This document shows, in pieces, positions 1 through 10,500 of a stretch of 64,000 bases of DNA. The notes beneath the pieces are model-generated. The model had not been told where the DNA came from, did no database searches, and saw nothing but the letters and a program-made list of their open reading frames with translations. The stretch is from contig CM062380.1 of the NCBI GenBank assembly GCA_031310005.1, positions 930,001 to 994,000 of the forward strand, read 5' to 3'. The position numbers were made by a program, and so were the translations under genes. This stretch comes from Dactylellina haptotyla. Its lineage: Eukaryota > Ascomycota > Orbiliomycetes > Orbiliales > Orbiliaceae. Each line of letters begins with the position of its first letter. Position 1 is the stretch's first letter.

Positions 1-1
1 G

Positions 2-532
2 GCAACTTCTCCCTTCGATGAACAACAACCCCTAAACACTACCGTGGAAGCATCTCACGAAACTGCAAACCCATCTCCCAGCACTCCAAAAATTAAACTC
101 TCCAAAAAGGATATATCGCAATTTATTATCGAACTGACCCTGGATGAAGCCGTTGACAATAGAAACATCCGCCAAGCAACCAAAAAAAAACCAACCCGGA
201 GTCAGCAAAAGCAAACAAATGATCGGAAACGTGTGGATGGAAAGAATAACCAGATTAAAGCGAGAAAAGAATGTCCACACCGCTGTCCAGATGAGGACTG
301 CCCAGATCCGCTCCGTATTGTCCGCGACTGGTCAAACTTTAAAAAGTTCCAAGATCACTTAGCAGGACATGGTATTCATATATTCCAATGCAGCCTTTGC
401 GGCAGAGACTTTCCAAGATCCGATAACATTAGCCACCATTTACGGCGGGGCAAGAAACATGCGCAATTACAGCTTCAGCTCATTACAGCAAAAAAGGCCA
501 AAATGGCCCAGAGTTCGACTAGCGATGCTTAA
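2..532 (+). CDS. C2H2-type zinc finger protein, 3' part
   Basis: The frame is open from the first complete codon of the window, so the 5' end lies outside; about 176 residues are visible. The N-terminal half is low-complexity and rich in Lys, Gln and Asn. The C-terminal half holds two zinc-finger-like units. The first has a CPDEDC pair followed by two spaced His residues. The second is a cleaner C-x2-C unit (cysteines at about 389-400) followed by a His pair in a short basic stretch. A lysine-rich tail follows and ends in a TAA stop. No ATG occurs near the start of the visible frame; the first plausible initiation codon must lie upstream or in another exon. A sequence-specific DNA-binding role is the usual one for such fingers, but with one good finger and one irregular finger RNA or protein binding is also possible. 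I cannot name the family. Confidence 0.6.
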   Translation, partial: ATSPFDEQQPLNTTVEASHETANPSPSTPKIKLSKKDISQFIIELTLDEAVDNRNIRQATKKKPTRSQQKQTNDRKRVDGKNNQIKARKECPHRCPDEDCPDPLRIVRDWSNFKKFQDHLAGHGIHIFQCSLCGRDFPRSDNISHHLRRGKKHAQLQLQLITAKKAKMAQSSTSDA

Positions 533-1107
533 CACGGTGAAACTGTGTTAATCTCTTCCTTTCTAAACCTCCAACCCACCAGGTTTCCTTTTTTTTGAAA
601 TTTCTATTTTATAGTGGCTCTTCTAGTTCTTTCGCGCACACTCTTCTTCTTTCTTTATCGAACCCTCAGACATTCCCCTCCTTTTCAAAGTAAAAAATAA
701 ACAAATCAACATTTATAGATGGCCGTTAGTGCCTCTGTCTATCAATGGCCCCAAATGTAGTTTCATGAAATGTTTTCAGAGCACACCATATTCTTACTTT
801 GTCAAGTTTAATATGCTTCGGTTTTGATTTAACAGGTTGTTATCATTCGCGATATATGTTCATTTTGTTTCCATTAGTTGTGACTTTCTTTTACTATTCA
901 GCAGATTTATTTCATTTGTAATCTTGACCCCACCCCACCCCAACCCTATCCACCAGACCAACTCGACGCGGTCATCCATCCGTTCCTGGAAGAACGGTCG
1001 AGGTGGAATGGTACTAATCCACGCAGTTATCACCAATAAGTTGCAGACATTTCGCAAATCTGCACTCGGAGTTCATGTCAATTTGAAATTACTCTGATTC
1101 TAAGCTT

Positions 1108-1166
1108 CCCAAGATCACACCTATTCATCCAAGTTGTTGAACTTAGAGTTCAAGTGTGATCTTGGG
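1108..1166. repeat. inverted repeat, 13-bp perfect arms
   Basis: Arms at 1108-1120 and 1154-1166 are perfect reverse complements (CCCAAGATCACAC). They extend outward imperfectly to about 20 bp each. The spacer is 33 nt and holds a smaller inverted match (TTGAAC with GTTCAA). It may be a small MITE relic or an RNA hairpin. No flanking target-site duplication was recognised. Confidence 0.7.
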
Positions 1167-1395
1167 TGGCTTATAGAGAGTTCTGTGTCAAATTCATGGG
1201 CCACCCTGCAGACAAGCTGAGATTGATAATTCTGCACTAGATATTTCACACGCATTCCTACCGATTTGCATCCATCAGGTAGCCACCGAACGGAAACGCC
1301 ACGGAGCTAAAATCTCTCTGATTCAGCTACGTGTGGTTTGCCGCAAACGCGAAAGATGGGTGGCTTTTTGGACTGCGTTCCGAAGGCGAAGGCGA

Positions 1396-1528
1396 AGAAG
1401 GTGAAGTTGTAGATGGGCATGGAACACGAGGAGCTTGTACTATAGAGTAAATACCATCTCCACACCGTGGTATTTACCCTGTGATCCCATCTCCTCGTGT
1501 TCCATGCCCATCTACAACTTCACCTTCT
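1396..1528. repeat. nested hairpin with perfect 38-bp arms
   Basis: The left arm at 1396-1433 and the right arm at 1491-1528 are perfect reverse complements over 38 bp. Inside the 57-nt spacer is a second inverted repeat, GTAAATACCA at 1447-1456 with TGGTATTTAC at 1468-1477. RNA from either strand would fold into a long stem topped by a second stem. The element lies in the 3' intergenic space of two convergent genes. No coding frame runs through it. It could be a MITE, a recent palindromic duplication or a small-RNA precursor. Confidence 0.85.
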
Positions 1529-1776
1529 CGTTTAGCATAACAATGACTTCTCTAGTTATCTGAATATCGCAACTCCTTGGATTACTATCTGTACTAGATT
1601 AGCTTAGGTTGAGAAGGGCAAGAAACGTAACCTCATGTGGTCAATTTCCAATTTCATGTATCTAAACAATAAATCTAACACGCTCCTTTACAAACTTATT
1701 AACACATCTATATTCTTAAAACTTCGCATTTGCATCTATATAACCCGAGTGAGCCATTGCAGGGGTACCATGCAAT

Positions 1777-3369
1777 CTACAAAAATATCCTCCTAATCAT
1801 ATCACCACCGAATTTATCCTGATCCGGACTCTCCACCATCTGTCGAACTCTATTCCCCCAAGCTGGGTGCAACCACCCATCACAATCACCCTCCACTTCC
1901 TCTTGTCCGGCCATCTCCTCTATCGTAGGCTTCTTCCTCGTCCTTCGATCGACCACATACATGCCCCTTGTCCACTGACCTGTCGCGTCAACTCTGATAT
2001 CCCTATCATCTACTGCTTTCCACCCATCCAGATGCTTGGTGATCATATACCAGACACAAAGTGGATCGTGAAGTGAGATATCAACATCCTGAATCCGCTT
2101 CGCAGACTCCCCAGCCGCAGCAGCGTAAAGACTCTCCATCTTTCGGAAGGTAGCATGAATGAATACATTACTCCATTGCGCCAAGGGGCTGCCCTGTTCC
2201 TTCAACGGGCCCGTGAGACTATTAAATTCTGCCTCGTTGAGTAGATGCATTGTTGTAATATCCAGTGGGAAGATGGTAAGGTTCAACTTGGACGGGAGGG
2301 TTTCCGGGTACGCTTTTAGAGATTTACACGGGGGAACGGTACTCCTCGGGCTCGGGCTTGTCAGCGCAAAGACTCGAGCAGCAGCTACAGCATCTGCGTA
2401 GGAATTAAACTCCGCAGTTGGTGTGACATTGCCCTCCATGTCGATAGTACCAGACATTATCACGACTTCTTTGACACGAAGGAAGGTTTCTGGATCGTGA
2501 GCGGCAGCTAGAGCGAGGTTGGTAAGCGGGCCAACAGCAACAATGGTAACCGTATTGGGTGGGTTAGATTTCAGCTGTGAGAGAATCTCGAGATATGCCG
2601 GGGCGGCAGAAGGAGTGAAGAGACATTCATTAGGTAGAGGTGTGGGAGCATCTGGTGGAATTTCAGCAGAAGAAGCCGAAGGTGAATGGAAAAGATGGCG
2701 GAAGACATTCTCCGGAGTGAAACTGGGCGCCTATTCATGTTAATAAGTTAACAGATTCATTCCCAAGAGAGTAGGGAATAGTACCTTGGTGTGGACCCCG
2801 CCTAGTCCATCAATTCCATGGAAATAATCGGCCATGAGAAGTTGTTCATCCAATGGCTGCTCCGCACCGACAGCTAGTATTGGTTTATACTTGCGGAGAG
2901 ACTCATATCCTATCGGCTTCCCATTGGCTTCTCGCCACGCAAGCTCTTTTTCGAGCACGTGGAACAAAGAAACAGCATTTCTCAAACAGCTAATATATAG
3001 TGTTAAAATAACTACTTTCTCAGGATATCATGGAATTATTGTTATTTACTTACTTCTCAACATCGATGTTTCCAAATGTAAGCTGCGAAAGACATCGACC
3101 GTCAGCAGGTGGACCCGAAAAGAGAAAATCGGATTCGCAGCCCCATTTCAGTCGTGTGCAACCCAATACTTACAGAAACAAGCAAAAGCTCAATTTCTTC
3201 CGCCGATGCAGACAGCGCAAGTAAAAGAGCAAGAATATCGTCCACTCTACAAATATAGCGGTACAAAGTTAGCTAATAGATGCGATCCAATGAGACCCCC
3301 GGATATCGGCGGCTGCGGAACGCGATCATACCCTGGATCAGTATCTATGATTATCTTTTCCGGCGCCAT
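1777..3369 (-). CDS. inosine-uridine preferring nucleoside hydrolase family protein
   Basis: Five exons on the minus strand: 3369-3332, 3246-3174, 3082-3054, 2989-2785 and 2730-1777, coding for about 432 residues. The four introns (48-91 nt) have GT-AG borders and the phases join cleanly. The start chosen is the ATG at 3369, giving MAPEKIII; an in-frame ATG at 3483 would add 38 unlikely residues. The family signature DTDPGVDD (residues 9-16) is split by the first intron and provides the Asp cluster that binds Ca2+ and the ribose. Further family features are LTFGNIDVEN, GPLTNLALA, an EFN motif and a C-terminal HDPL with the conserved His. These enzymes hydrolyse the N-glycosidic bond of nucleosides, giving ribose and a free base for salvage. 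The protein is longer than the usual 310-350 residues because of a Ser/Pro-rich insert and an extended C-terminus. Substrate preference cannot be read from the sequence. Confidence 0.9.
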
Positions 3370-3690
3370 TGCAGATGGTTCGTCAAGGATGCGATTGGGG
3401 CACACTACCAGATACTCTTTAGGCACAAAGGGACGTCGGTGGTTGTATTCACGAGCACCGGATAAGGTATGACACAGAGGCAACAGACGCCTTTCCCTGT
3501 TTTATGATTGGCGAGCCCAATTCCGCTAGTATCCGTGTTGGATTCCTGCGCCTTCCGTGTTGGGCCTTACTTATCTTCGGACGAGGACTTCACTAACACA
3601 AAAAAAAGTTTCACTTCCCGACAATGCGAAAAAATCATGAGAAAACTTTGAGATACCAAAACTAGACCAAGCAAAAGAAAAATTCAATCA
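3370..3690. other. intergenic region upstream of nucleoside hydrolase
   Basis: This is the probable promoter and leader of the nucleoside hydrolase gene, ending at the 3' end of the tRNA. I see no further gene or clear regulatory motif. Confidence 0.4.
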
Positions 3691-3773
3691 GCCCAACGCG
3701 AGGCTCGAACTCGCAGCCTTAAGATATCCTAAGATATAAGAGTCTTACGCTCTACCGATTGAGCTAGCCGGGC
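3691..3773 (-). tRNA. tRNA-Lys(CTT) with intron
   Basis: Read on the minus strand from 3773, the sequence folds as a tRNA. The acceptor GCCCGGC pairs with GTTGGGC, allowing two G-T pairs. The D arm is GCTC/GAGC, the anticodon stem is TAAGA/TCTTA and the T loop contains TTCGAGC. The anticodon CTT is at 3740-3738. An 11-nt intron at about 3736-3726, one base 3' of the anticodon, interrupts the gene in the canonical position; removing it leaves a 72-nt tRNA without the CCA end. Confidence 0.95.
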
Positions 3774-4619
3774 TAGTTGATATCTTAGTCATCTGCAGAG
3801 CAGTCTATGAAGATGCGCGGCCAATGGTTCCATCATATCGAAAGTACCATCTCCAGTTCTTGGGCCGGATGAAAGCACAATTTCACAGATATTTAATTGG
3901 TTCCTGGCTATTTATAGTATCAATATATCCAAAATCTCACGGAATATGACATCATTCCTTGCTCTCAAGCCCGTCAATTCAAGCAGCCCGCGGATCTAGT
4001 GAAATTAAGATTGATATAATAACAAGAATTTGTATATTTCCGAGCTCAGATATGCACATGCAATAACTCACAATAATTAATTGACATCGAGACCAAAAGT
4101 TTCGGCTCGGTCCGGATCCACAATCCTGGGCCGATCTATTGATCTCTGGATATAGTCGTCACAAAGCTTGAATTCACGGTAGTTGTGAGCCCCACTTTGC
4201 CACTCGGTGAACGCAAAAGTCCGACCACAGGCAACAATGCACTATTCGGCCTTAATAAGACCCGGTAATAAGTCTCTACTACATAAATGCTATACCCAAA
4301 AGATCATCACAAAACCGGCTCCCAGAATGAAGATTTGGAGCCAAACTTACCAAATTCGGCTGCCGCTGATATCACTGGCGTGTATTCGGGCGAGAGAGAG
4401 ATACGGTGACTACATTCATAACTGACTAAGGCGTTAAGTCCTTAACTCCACAAATTTGGGACTAACTCCAGCACTCTGGCAAGCCAGCGGATCTTATATA
4501 AACAATCTGTAGCCTCTGAAATCCCCTCTTTCTGTCATACAAATTATAAGCTGTTCTCCCAATTATTCGTTACGAAAAGCCAAAGCAAAAAGAGACCACA
4601 CAGCAGCATACCACCCAAA
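3774..4619. other. intergenic region between tRNA-Lys and the SDR gene
   Basis: No coding frame is supported. The last part is the promoter of the dehydrogenase gene and includes the TATA box at 4495-4502 and an A-rich leader just before the ATG. Confidence 0.5.
4495..4502 (+). promoter_or_regulatory. TATA box of the SDR gene
   Basis: TATATAAA lies about 120 bp before the start codon of the dehydrogenase gene, followed by a CT-containing stretch and an A/C-rich leader ending in CCCAAAATGG. This is a normal core-promoter layout for a fungal gene. Confidence 0.5.
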
Positions 4620-5513
4620 ATGGACTACCGCGGTATCACAAACAACACAAAAGCCGTCCACGACTTTGTCAAATACCACCACGAAACCTACGACACCATC
4701 TCCCCCTTGAAAGCCGATCTGACAAACAAATCCGTCGTGATCACAGGGGCCTCCAAGGGCGTAGGTTACGCAACCGCAATCTCCTTCGCCAAAGCCGGCT
4801 GTTCGAAAATCGCAATCGCAGCCCGCTCATCCCTCGATAAACTCGAGGCTGAGATCAAGGAGGCCGCTAAAGCCGCAGGCCGCGCCGAACCGTTGGTCTT
4901 ATCCGCGAAAGTAGACGTGACCTCGGAATCGGACGTGAAGAGTTTCGCCAGCCAGGTTGGAGAGAAATTCGGTGGCTCTGTAGACCTATTGATCAATAAT
5001 GCGGGGTACCTGGAAGAATGGGTGCCCTTTGCTGAGAGCAAGCCCGACGAGTGGTGGAAAACGTGGGAGGTGAACATCAAGGGCTTATACCTCTGTTCAG
5101 TGTATTTTATCCCTCTGGTGCTCGAATCATCCACAAAGACTATATTCAATATTTCTTCAAACGGGGCGCATAACACTACCATGGGGGCGTCGGCGTATCA
5201 AACTACGAAATTCGCGGTCTGTCGGCTGACCGAATTTATGACGAACGATCACTGGGAGAAGGGACTAGTGGCTATCGCGCTGCATCCGGGAAGCGTCATG
5301 ACTGAACTAGCTAGCGGGATGCCGGAGCATATGCATAAGCTACTAATCGATAACCCGGAGTTGCCCGGAGATGCGATGGTATGGTTCGGCAAGGAGAGGA
5401 GGGAATGGCTGGCTGGAAGGTTCGTGTGCATCAACTGGGATGTTGAGGAACTGGAAGCGAGGAAGCAGGAGATCGTAGAAAAGGATCTGTTGAAGTTTAG
5501 GATTATAGTTTGA
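4620..5513 (+). CDS. short-chain dehydrogenase/reductase (classical SDR)
   Basis: A single exon coding for 297 residues. The Rossmann-fold signature TGASKGVG (about residues 42-49) binds the dinucleotide. NNAG follows the fourth strand, a catalytic Ser lies in NISSNGA, and YQTTK is the catalytic YxxxK pair. The arginine in AARSS after the second strand fits NADP(H) preference, but that is an inference. Length and motif order match classical SDRs with a roughly 30-residue N-terminal extension. The ATG sits in an A-rich context suitable for fungal initiation. The substrate cannot be deduced; related fungal enzymes act on steroids, sugars or secondary metabolites. No biosynthetic neighbours support a cluster role. 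Confidence 0.93.
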   Translation: MDYRGITNNTKAVHDFVKYHHETYDTISPLKADLTNKSVVITGASKGVGYATAISFAKAGCSKIAIAARSSLDKLEAEIKEAAKAAGRAEPLVLSAKVDVTSESDVKSFASQVGEKFGGSVDLLINNAGYLEEWVPFAESKPDEWWKTWEVNIKGLYLCSVYFIPLVLESSTKTIFNISSNGAHNTTMGASAYQTTKFAVCRLTEFMTNDHWEKGLVAIALHPGSVMTELASGMPEHMHKLLIDNPELPGDAMVWFGKERREWLAGRFVCINWDVEELEARKQEIVEKDLLKFRIIV

Positions 5514-6177
5514 GAAGTGTTACTAGAAGTGTGAGGGAAGTTTCGAAGATGAATCCCCTGCATGCACATTATTTAGGACTTCTAATGGTAACACAAAAGA
5601 TACTATAGCGATCATTGTTTCAGGTTATAACGGTTTTCTATTCCGTGGAATCCTCAATTGGAACCACATGTATATGATAAGAAATGCAATGCGTATGTGA
5701 AGTATATACAAGGATGTTTTAGATCCATAGGTAAAGATTGAAACCGACACTTTTAGTATCTATATGAATGAGTGTATGAATAGTAAAAACGACAAATGCC
5801 AATAGAAGATTTGAGATCCTCCCACTTCTTGTAATTTTAAACCGTCATAAAACTGAACGCCGCATTTGCCCATTCCGGAAAAAGCCACAAAACATTAATG
5901 AAATTAAACAGCAGTCCGTGCAGTAAAGGTATGAGATCAAGCTGTGTGCAATGAGTGCAAACTCATAAAAGCAAAGAGAGAAAAATGCAATAGTATAACG
6001 ATCAGAGAATCCAGGCCGGCAAAATGTTGAGCCAGCACTGATCATAAAATAAAAAAAAGAAGAAAGCACGTAAACTAACGTAATCCAAAAGGATATAGGC
6101 ATGAAAAGACCAATCAAGAAAGATGAAACTTGAAACGCCGACGATATGACAAAAATGAAACCGCACCACTTGATTCT
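5514..6177. other. convergent intergenic region
   Basis: 3' flanks of the dehydrogenase (plus) and the Ser/Pro-rich protein gene (minus). AT-rich, with no supported gene or repeat. Confidence 0.5.
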
Positions 6178-7509
6178 TTAAATCCAACCCCCGGCAGCAA
6201 CAGGTTGCTGCTGTGGAACTGATCTCGGTATATGATGCATTTGCATTTGCGAAACGTGCATTTGCCTCGGGCTCTCAGCTGGAATAGTTGGCTTTCTCCT
6301 GACAGGAACGATCGGTGGTGGAGCAACTTCTGATTCTTTCCTCTGTTGTGGCTGAGGTCGTGATTGAGATCGCGACTGGGATGGTTGTCTCTTCTGCTGC
6401 GGTATGACTGGCTTCGCCTCCTCCTCGTCGCTAAAGTCCGATGGGTAGAACACCACATCCCGGATAACTTCCAGGTATTCCTTTGCTGAGAACTTCAACA
6501 AACCCTTTCGGATCATGAAGTCGTTGTCGACCAAATCGATTCCCATGTCTTCTGCCAACTCGGATACTTGTGCGAGTTCGTGTGCGAACGGGTTGACCTT
6601 GCTCACGCTGCGCTTCTGGCTGAGCTTCATATTTGGGTTTGAAGCAGATCGCCGAGCAGTCACACGTGGTGGTGGAGGTGGCATGGCTGGCGTGCTGGAT
6701 GCGGAGGCTGGGTGGGAGGTAACCGAAACACCGTTGAACGAAGAGTTTGAGTTTGTCGAGCCGTTTGAGCTTCTAGGGTTGGATCCAGCGGGTGCTTTGT
6801 AAGATGTCGGGGGGCCAAAAGTGGTGGTTATCCTGCGAGGATCCGAGCCTTGACTCCCAGTCTCGTCTGTGTCGAGTTTGTAGTTTTCGTGGCTGGAGCC
6901 AGCGGATATCGAAGAGGACAACGAGGATGTACTCCTGATCCTGTGAATGCTGCCGGATTGTCTGGTAGCGGTGGCGTTCATCGCAGCATTCTTACCGATG
7001 CTTGAGCTTCTCGAGCGGCGAGGAATATGGTCTGGTGGAGGGGTGGCCGGAGGGGTGAGAACATCAGAAATTGCAAGTCCGATTTCCGGGGTGAAAGGTC
7101 CCTTAATAGACTCTCCACTAGCAGAGGCCGGGGAGGGCGGCTGGTGATGATAAGATTTCTGGTTTACCAAAATATGGTTCTGTGGTCTAGGGCTCGAGAC
7201 CGGCGACATTGGGCCGCTCATTGCAGGGGAAGAAGTAGCCGAGTTGTAGCCTATCGAGGAAGCGGTCCTTCCTGTGGGACTGGGACTCCTCAACGACTTG
7301 GAGGTGTATGAGATCATACTCGTCGAGGAGATGAGTTCAACGGGGGCCGAGATCTGGAACTTCATGCTTTCTTGTCGTGAGTGCTTGCTCTGCTTCTCCT
7401 TGAGGCTTCCAAAGTGACTTCGGTGGGGTCCCGGCGAGCCTGGAGGGGAGTCGCGCAGGTTCTTGCTGGAGCGGTGCAACGCCTTGGAGGCTCTCGATAG
7501 TCTGTCCAT
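6178..7509 (-). CDS. serine/proline-rich fungal protein of unknown function
   Basis: A single exon coding for 443 residues. Most of the chain is low-complexity: Ser, Pro, Asn, Gly and Arg in many SP, TP and RxxS contexts that look like kinase targets. There is a short proline run near residues 275-280 and a Gln-rich C-terminal tail. One stretch is different, from VNPFAHELAQ through VVFYPSDF (about residues 305-360). It is amphipathic and balanced in composition, so it is the likely folded or protein-binding module. The N-terminus (MDRLSRASKALHRSSKNLR) could form a basic amphipathic helix. No catalytic motif is visible. I think proteins of this layout occur across filamentous ascomycetes, but I have no function to offer. 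A regulatory or scaffold role is only an inference. Confidence 0.8.
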   Translation of the reverse strand: MDRLSRASKALHRSSKNLRDSPPGSPGPHRSHFGSLKEKQSKHSRQESMKFQISAPVELISSTSMISYTSKSLRSPSPTGRTASSIGYNSATSSPAMSGPMSPVSSPRPQNHILVNQKSYHHQPPSPASASGESIKGPFTPEIGLAISDVLTPPATPPPDHIPRRSRSSSIGKNAAMNATATRQSGSIHRIRSTSSLSSSISAGSSHENYKLDTDETGSQGSDPRRITTTFGPPTSYKAPAGSNPRSSNGSTNSNSSFNGVSVTSHPASASSTPAMPPPPPRVTARRSASNPNMKLSQKRSVSKVNPFAHELAQVSELAEDMGIDLVDNDFMIRKGLLKFSAKEYLEVIRDVVFYPSDFSDEEEAKPVIPQQKRQPSQSRSQSRPQPQQRKESEVAPPPIVPVRRKPTIPAESPRQMHVSQMQMHHIPRSVPQQQPVAAGGWI

Positions 7510-10500
7510 GGCGAGCGAAGCGGGCTATCTATATATCACTATCGGGACGAAAGATAGAATAAGATTGTTGAAAGGGGGGGTCGATGAGGCTGTCGAAGCC
7601 GTCCAGCTGCCTTGTTCGGGGCGAGTCGCCTGCCTGGCGGTGGGATTGACGTTATGCGTTGTGGGATGTGCGACCCGACGTCCGGTTGCGTTGAGTGTGT
7701 TGTTTCCGCCTGTGAAACCAAATTTGCCTGCGAAATGCGAAAATTCCCCGTCAAATCAATTGACACTGCGAAATGCAAAACGGTATCGATGTTAAATGCT
7801 GCTGATAACCTATCGAAGGCTTGTTGGTTGTCGAGGGAGCACCTGCTGCCTTTATTATTTCTACCCTCCGGAAACAGCAAAGAAAAGAAAATAAATAAAA
7901 CGTGGGCGGGAGGAAAGAGGAGGGAGAGGAAAGAGGGGACTGGTGAGCGACTATAAAGGGCAGTCTACCGAAAAAGGGAAGCCGTGCGTTTTTCTTCTGG
8001 AAAGAAGCAGAGGGTGTGCCGAAAATCGACCGGGACCTCCCAGCTTCCTATTCCTGCAGGGTTCAAAGGCTAAAGACTGGTGAGACCGTCTGAAAGGACT
8101 GCCAACAAAGGTGTGTCCAGCGTGACCAAGATTGCTCTGCGGTGTTCTGGGCTTGAACAGGCAGACAGGCAGCCGTTTCCGCTCGCTTTAACAGGCGGAG
8201 GGGGGGTCTTTTGTAGTGGTGGTCTGTGGTTTTTCCTGCAGACAGGTTCTGACTTGCAGCTTTTCAAAAGCCGCTCCGTCGAAAAATAGTACGAACTGCA
8301 GAAGAGACACTCGAACGCACCGAAAAGGTCACTTCTCCAAGTGGCGCTTCTCGTGGGAACTTGAGGAATGAGGCAGCCGACCGAGTGGGTCCGAACCGTC
8401 TGCAGCGCAAGTTCAGTCGATTGGAAAGATCTACCGCAGTTGAGATCCCTTTTGCGGTAACAGAAGCTGGCGATCCAAGGCTCTTGAAACAAAGGAACCC
8501 ACGCGCGAGGACGACAGGTTCGATCAGGGGCCTTGAACAATCGATAAAACCGGTTGGAAGTTACGAGCTAACAGCGATATGTTGGCGTTATCCTGTGAAT
8601 AGCAAGTCGGGCTCGATGGCGATATTCCCGGCTAGTCTTATCGAAACCGTCGAATTTCCAAGCTTGTGAATATTTGACACTTCTCCTCACTCTGTCGTAT
8701 CTCTGGGCAGATTCCTGCTTGAGACGGGATTTTCTGAATACGGTGGTGTGGGGGATGTGTTGTCGGTGTTTGCTGCTATCCTCAAGGCGGAAGGAGGATG
8801 GTAAAAAACCGAGATGCGAAGGAATTAGAGAATTAACCTGGAATAGAAACAGAAAATAATAACAACAATAATAATATTGCTTATGGTATATCTCTTATTT
8901 TTATCGAACGGGCTTGCAGATGCGAAATGCAGATGCGAAATGCAGATGGTTAATTTTGTTCGGGGACGTCACAGCCCTATTAATGAATGTTGTCGTAACA
9001 AGTGCTCCGCAGGTGGGGATAACACACAGGCTAGCCGCTGTCGTAAAGAAAGGAAGAAGAAAAAGAATTTTTAGAAAATCCTGCAAATGAGAGAAATAAT
9101 ATATTCGATACGCAAACGTAAGTTCGAATGCGCAGTGCCAATAGACGGTTCAAATGAAAGACAAAAGTCTACTAAGACACCGGTGGGAGAAAGGAGGGAA
9201 AGGAAGGGAAAGAAGAAATCCTAGGGGTCCAAGACGAGATGGCGGAGCGAGAAGGAGGGAGTTATCGCGAGAATATATTAGACAGCCCAGCTGAATTCAC
9301 GAGCAAAAACCTAACCTTTACTTTTTCTTTTCTTGCCCTCTTGTTGTCTTACATACTTTCCGAGCTCGTGCGGTGAGACCAGACCGTCCAGTGATTGTGC
9401 TTCGTGCGACAGTTGTCTCGAAAACTCTCTTTTTCTTTGCCTTTGCGAGCCGCTGCAAATGCGCAGCGCGAAAACCCTAACTATTGGCTCGAGCTTCCAT
9501 ATACAAGTTGGGGTTTGTTGTTTTTGGAGCTTCTTCTCTTCTGTGTTCATTTTCTTTAATTGTTATTCGTGTGCTGGCCCGTTCCTGCATGCCCGTTCCC
9601 TCAACAGAAAGAAGCCCTGGTGAGGGTTGTGGCAATATCGTCAGACCTGGTCTTTGGTACCTTGCAGCTGACACCCCGCTAACGTTAATGCTCTCGTCAA
9701 CATAATCCCACAAGTACAAATGTTGTAGCTGTACAGCGCAAAGGGGCACGACTAATATCAAATCAGAACGAGCGCGATTTTCTGCTTTCGAAAACCATCG
9801 AAGTTTTAACTGGGGGAAGCTAGCTCGCAGACACGGGACCGTGCCGCTTTTCTTCGTTGTTCAGTAATTTAGTACCTGCATAGACGAACAGCTCATCGCA
9901 CAGCGATATCGATACAGCTCAAGTCGAGCATTTACCCCCCAACCGCCGACGTGGTGAATCGTGAAAGGCTACGCAGCTCCCCTTTCGCAATTTTTTAGAC
10001 GACGGCACGATATTTTTTTGCAAAAAGTTACAAACTTTTGAATTCACAAGCCAAGCTAAATGCGTTTCGACTACCGTCGGTCTTGTGAAATTTTTCATCC
10101 CTTTCGACGACCGGCGTCCAGGTCGTGGTCCATGGATTTGTTCCCCGATGCCTGCCCACAACACACCACCCTTGCCCCGAGTCGTTCGCTCCGTCCAATT
10201 ACATGGGAGAATGCTGGCAACCACCCTGTAAGGTGATGCAAGCTTCTTTTTGACATTGGTTGGGGTGTTTTTTTAGTGTGTGGGAGCATTTACTTTTCTG
10301 AAACGGGTGACTCGATTGGCGCCTATTCCACCGGGTACTTGCTTCCTTCAAGCCTCTTACTAGCCCCAATAGAGTCTAAAGCCAAAGTTCTTACCAAAAA
10401 ATCGGAGCGCTGGAGTCAGGAGACGGCTCCAGGCTATGGGGGCAGGTTGGCATGGACGATGATGGCATCAACGTCAAGGGCCTGCGGGTTTATGGATAAT

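Larger units (their letters stand above)
533..1776. other. convergent intergenic region with two hairpins
   Basis: This stretch separates the 3' ends of the zinc-finger gene (plus strand) and the nucleoside hydrolase gene (minus strand). No open frame here looks coding. It contains two inverted repeats, listed separately, at 1108-1166 and 1396-1528. Since both genes end here, the repeats could be transcribed in read-through RNA. Confidence 0.6.

Noticed and set aside
8070-8540. 156-codon minus-strand frame in the 4.8 kb gap
   Set aside because: Cys/Arg/Ser-rich with no motif and overlapped by equally long plus-strand frames.
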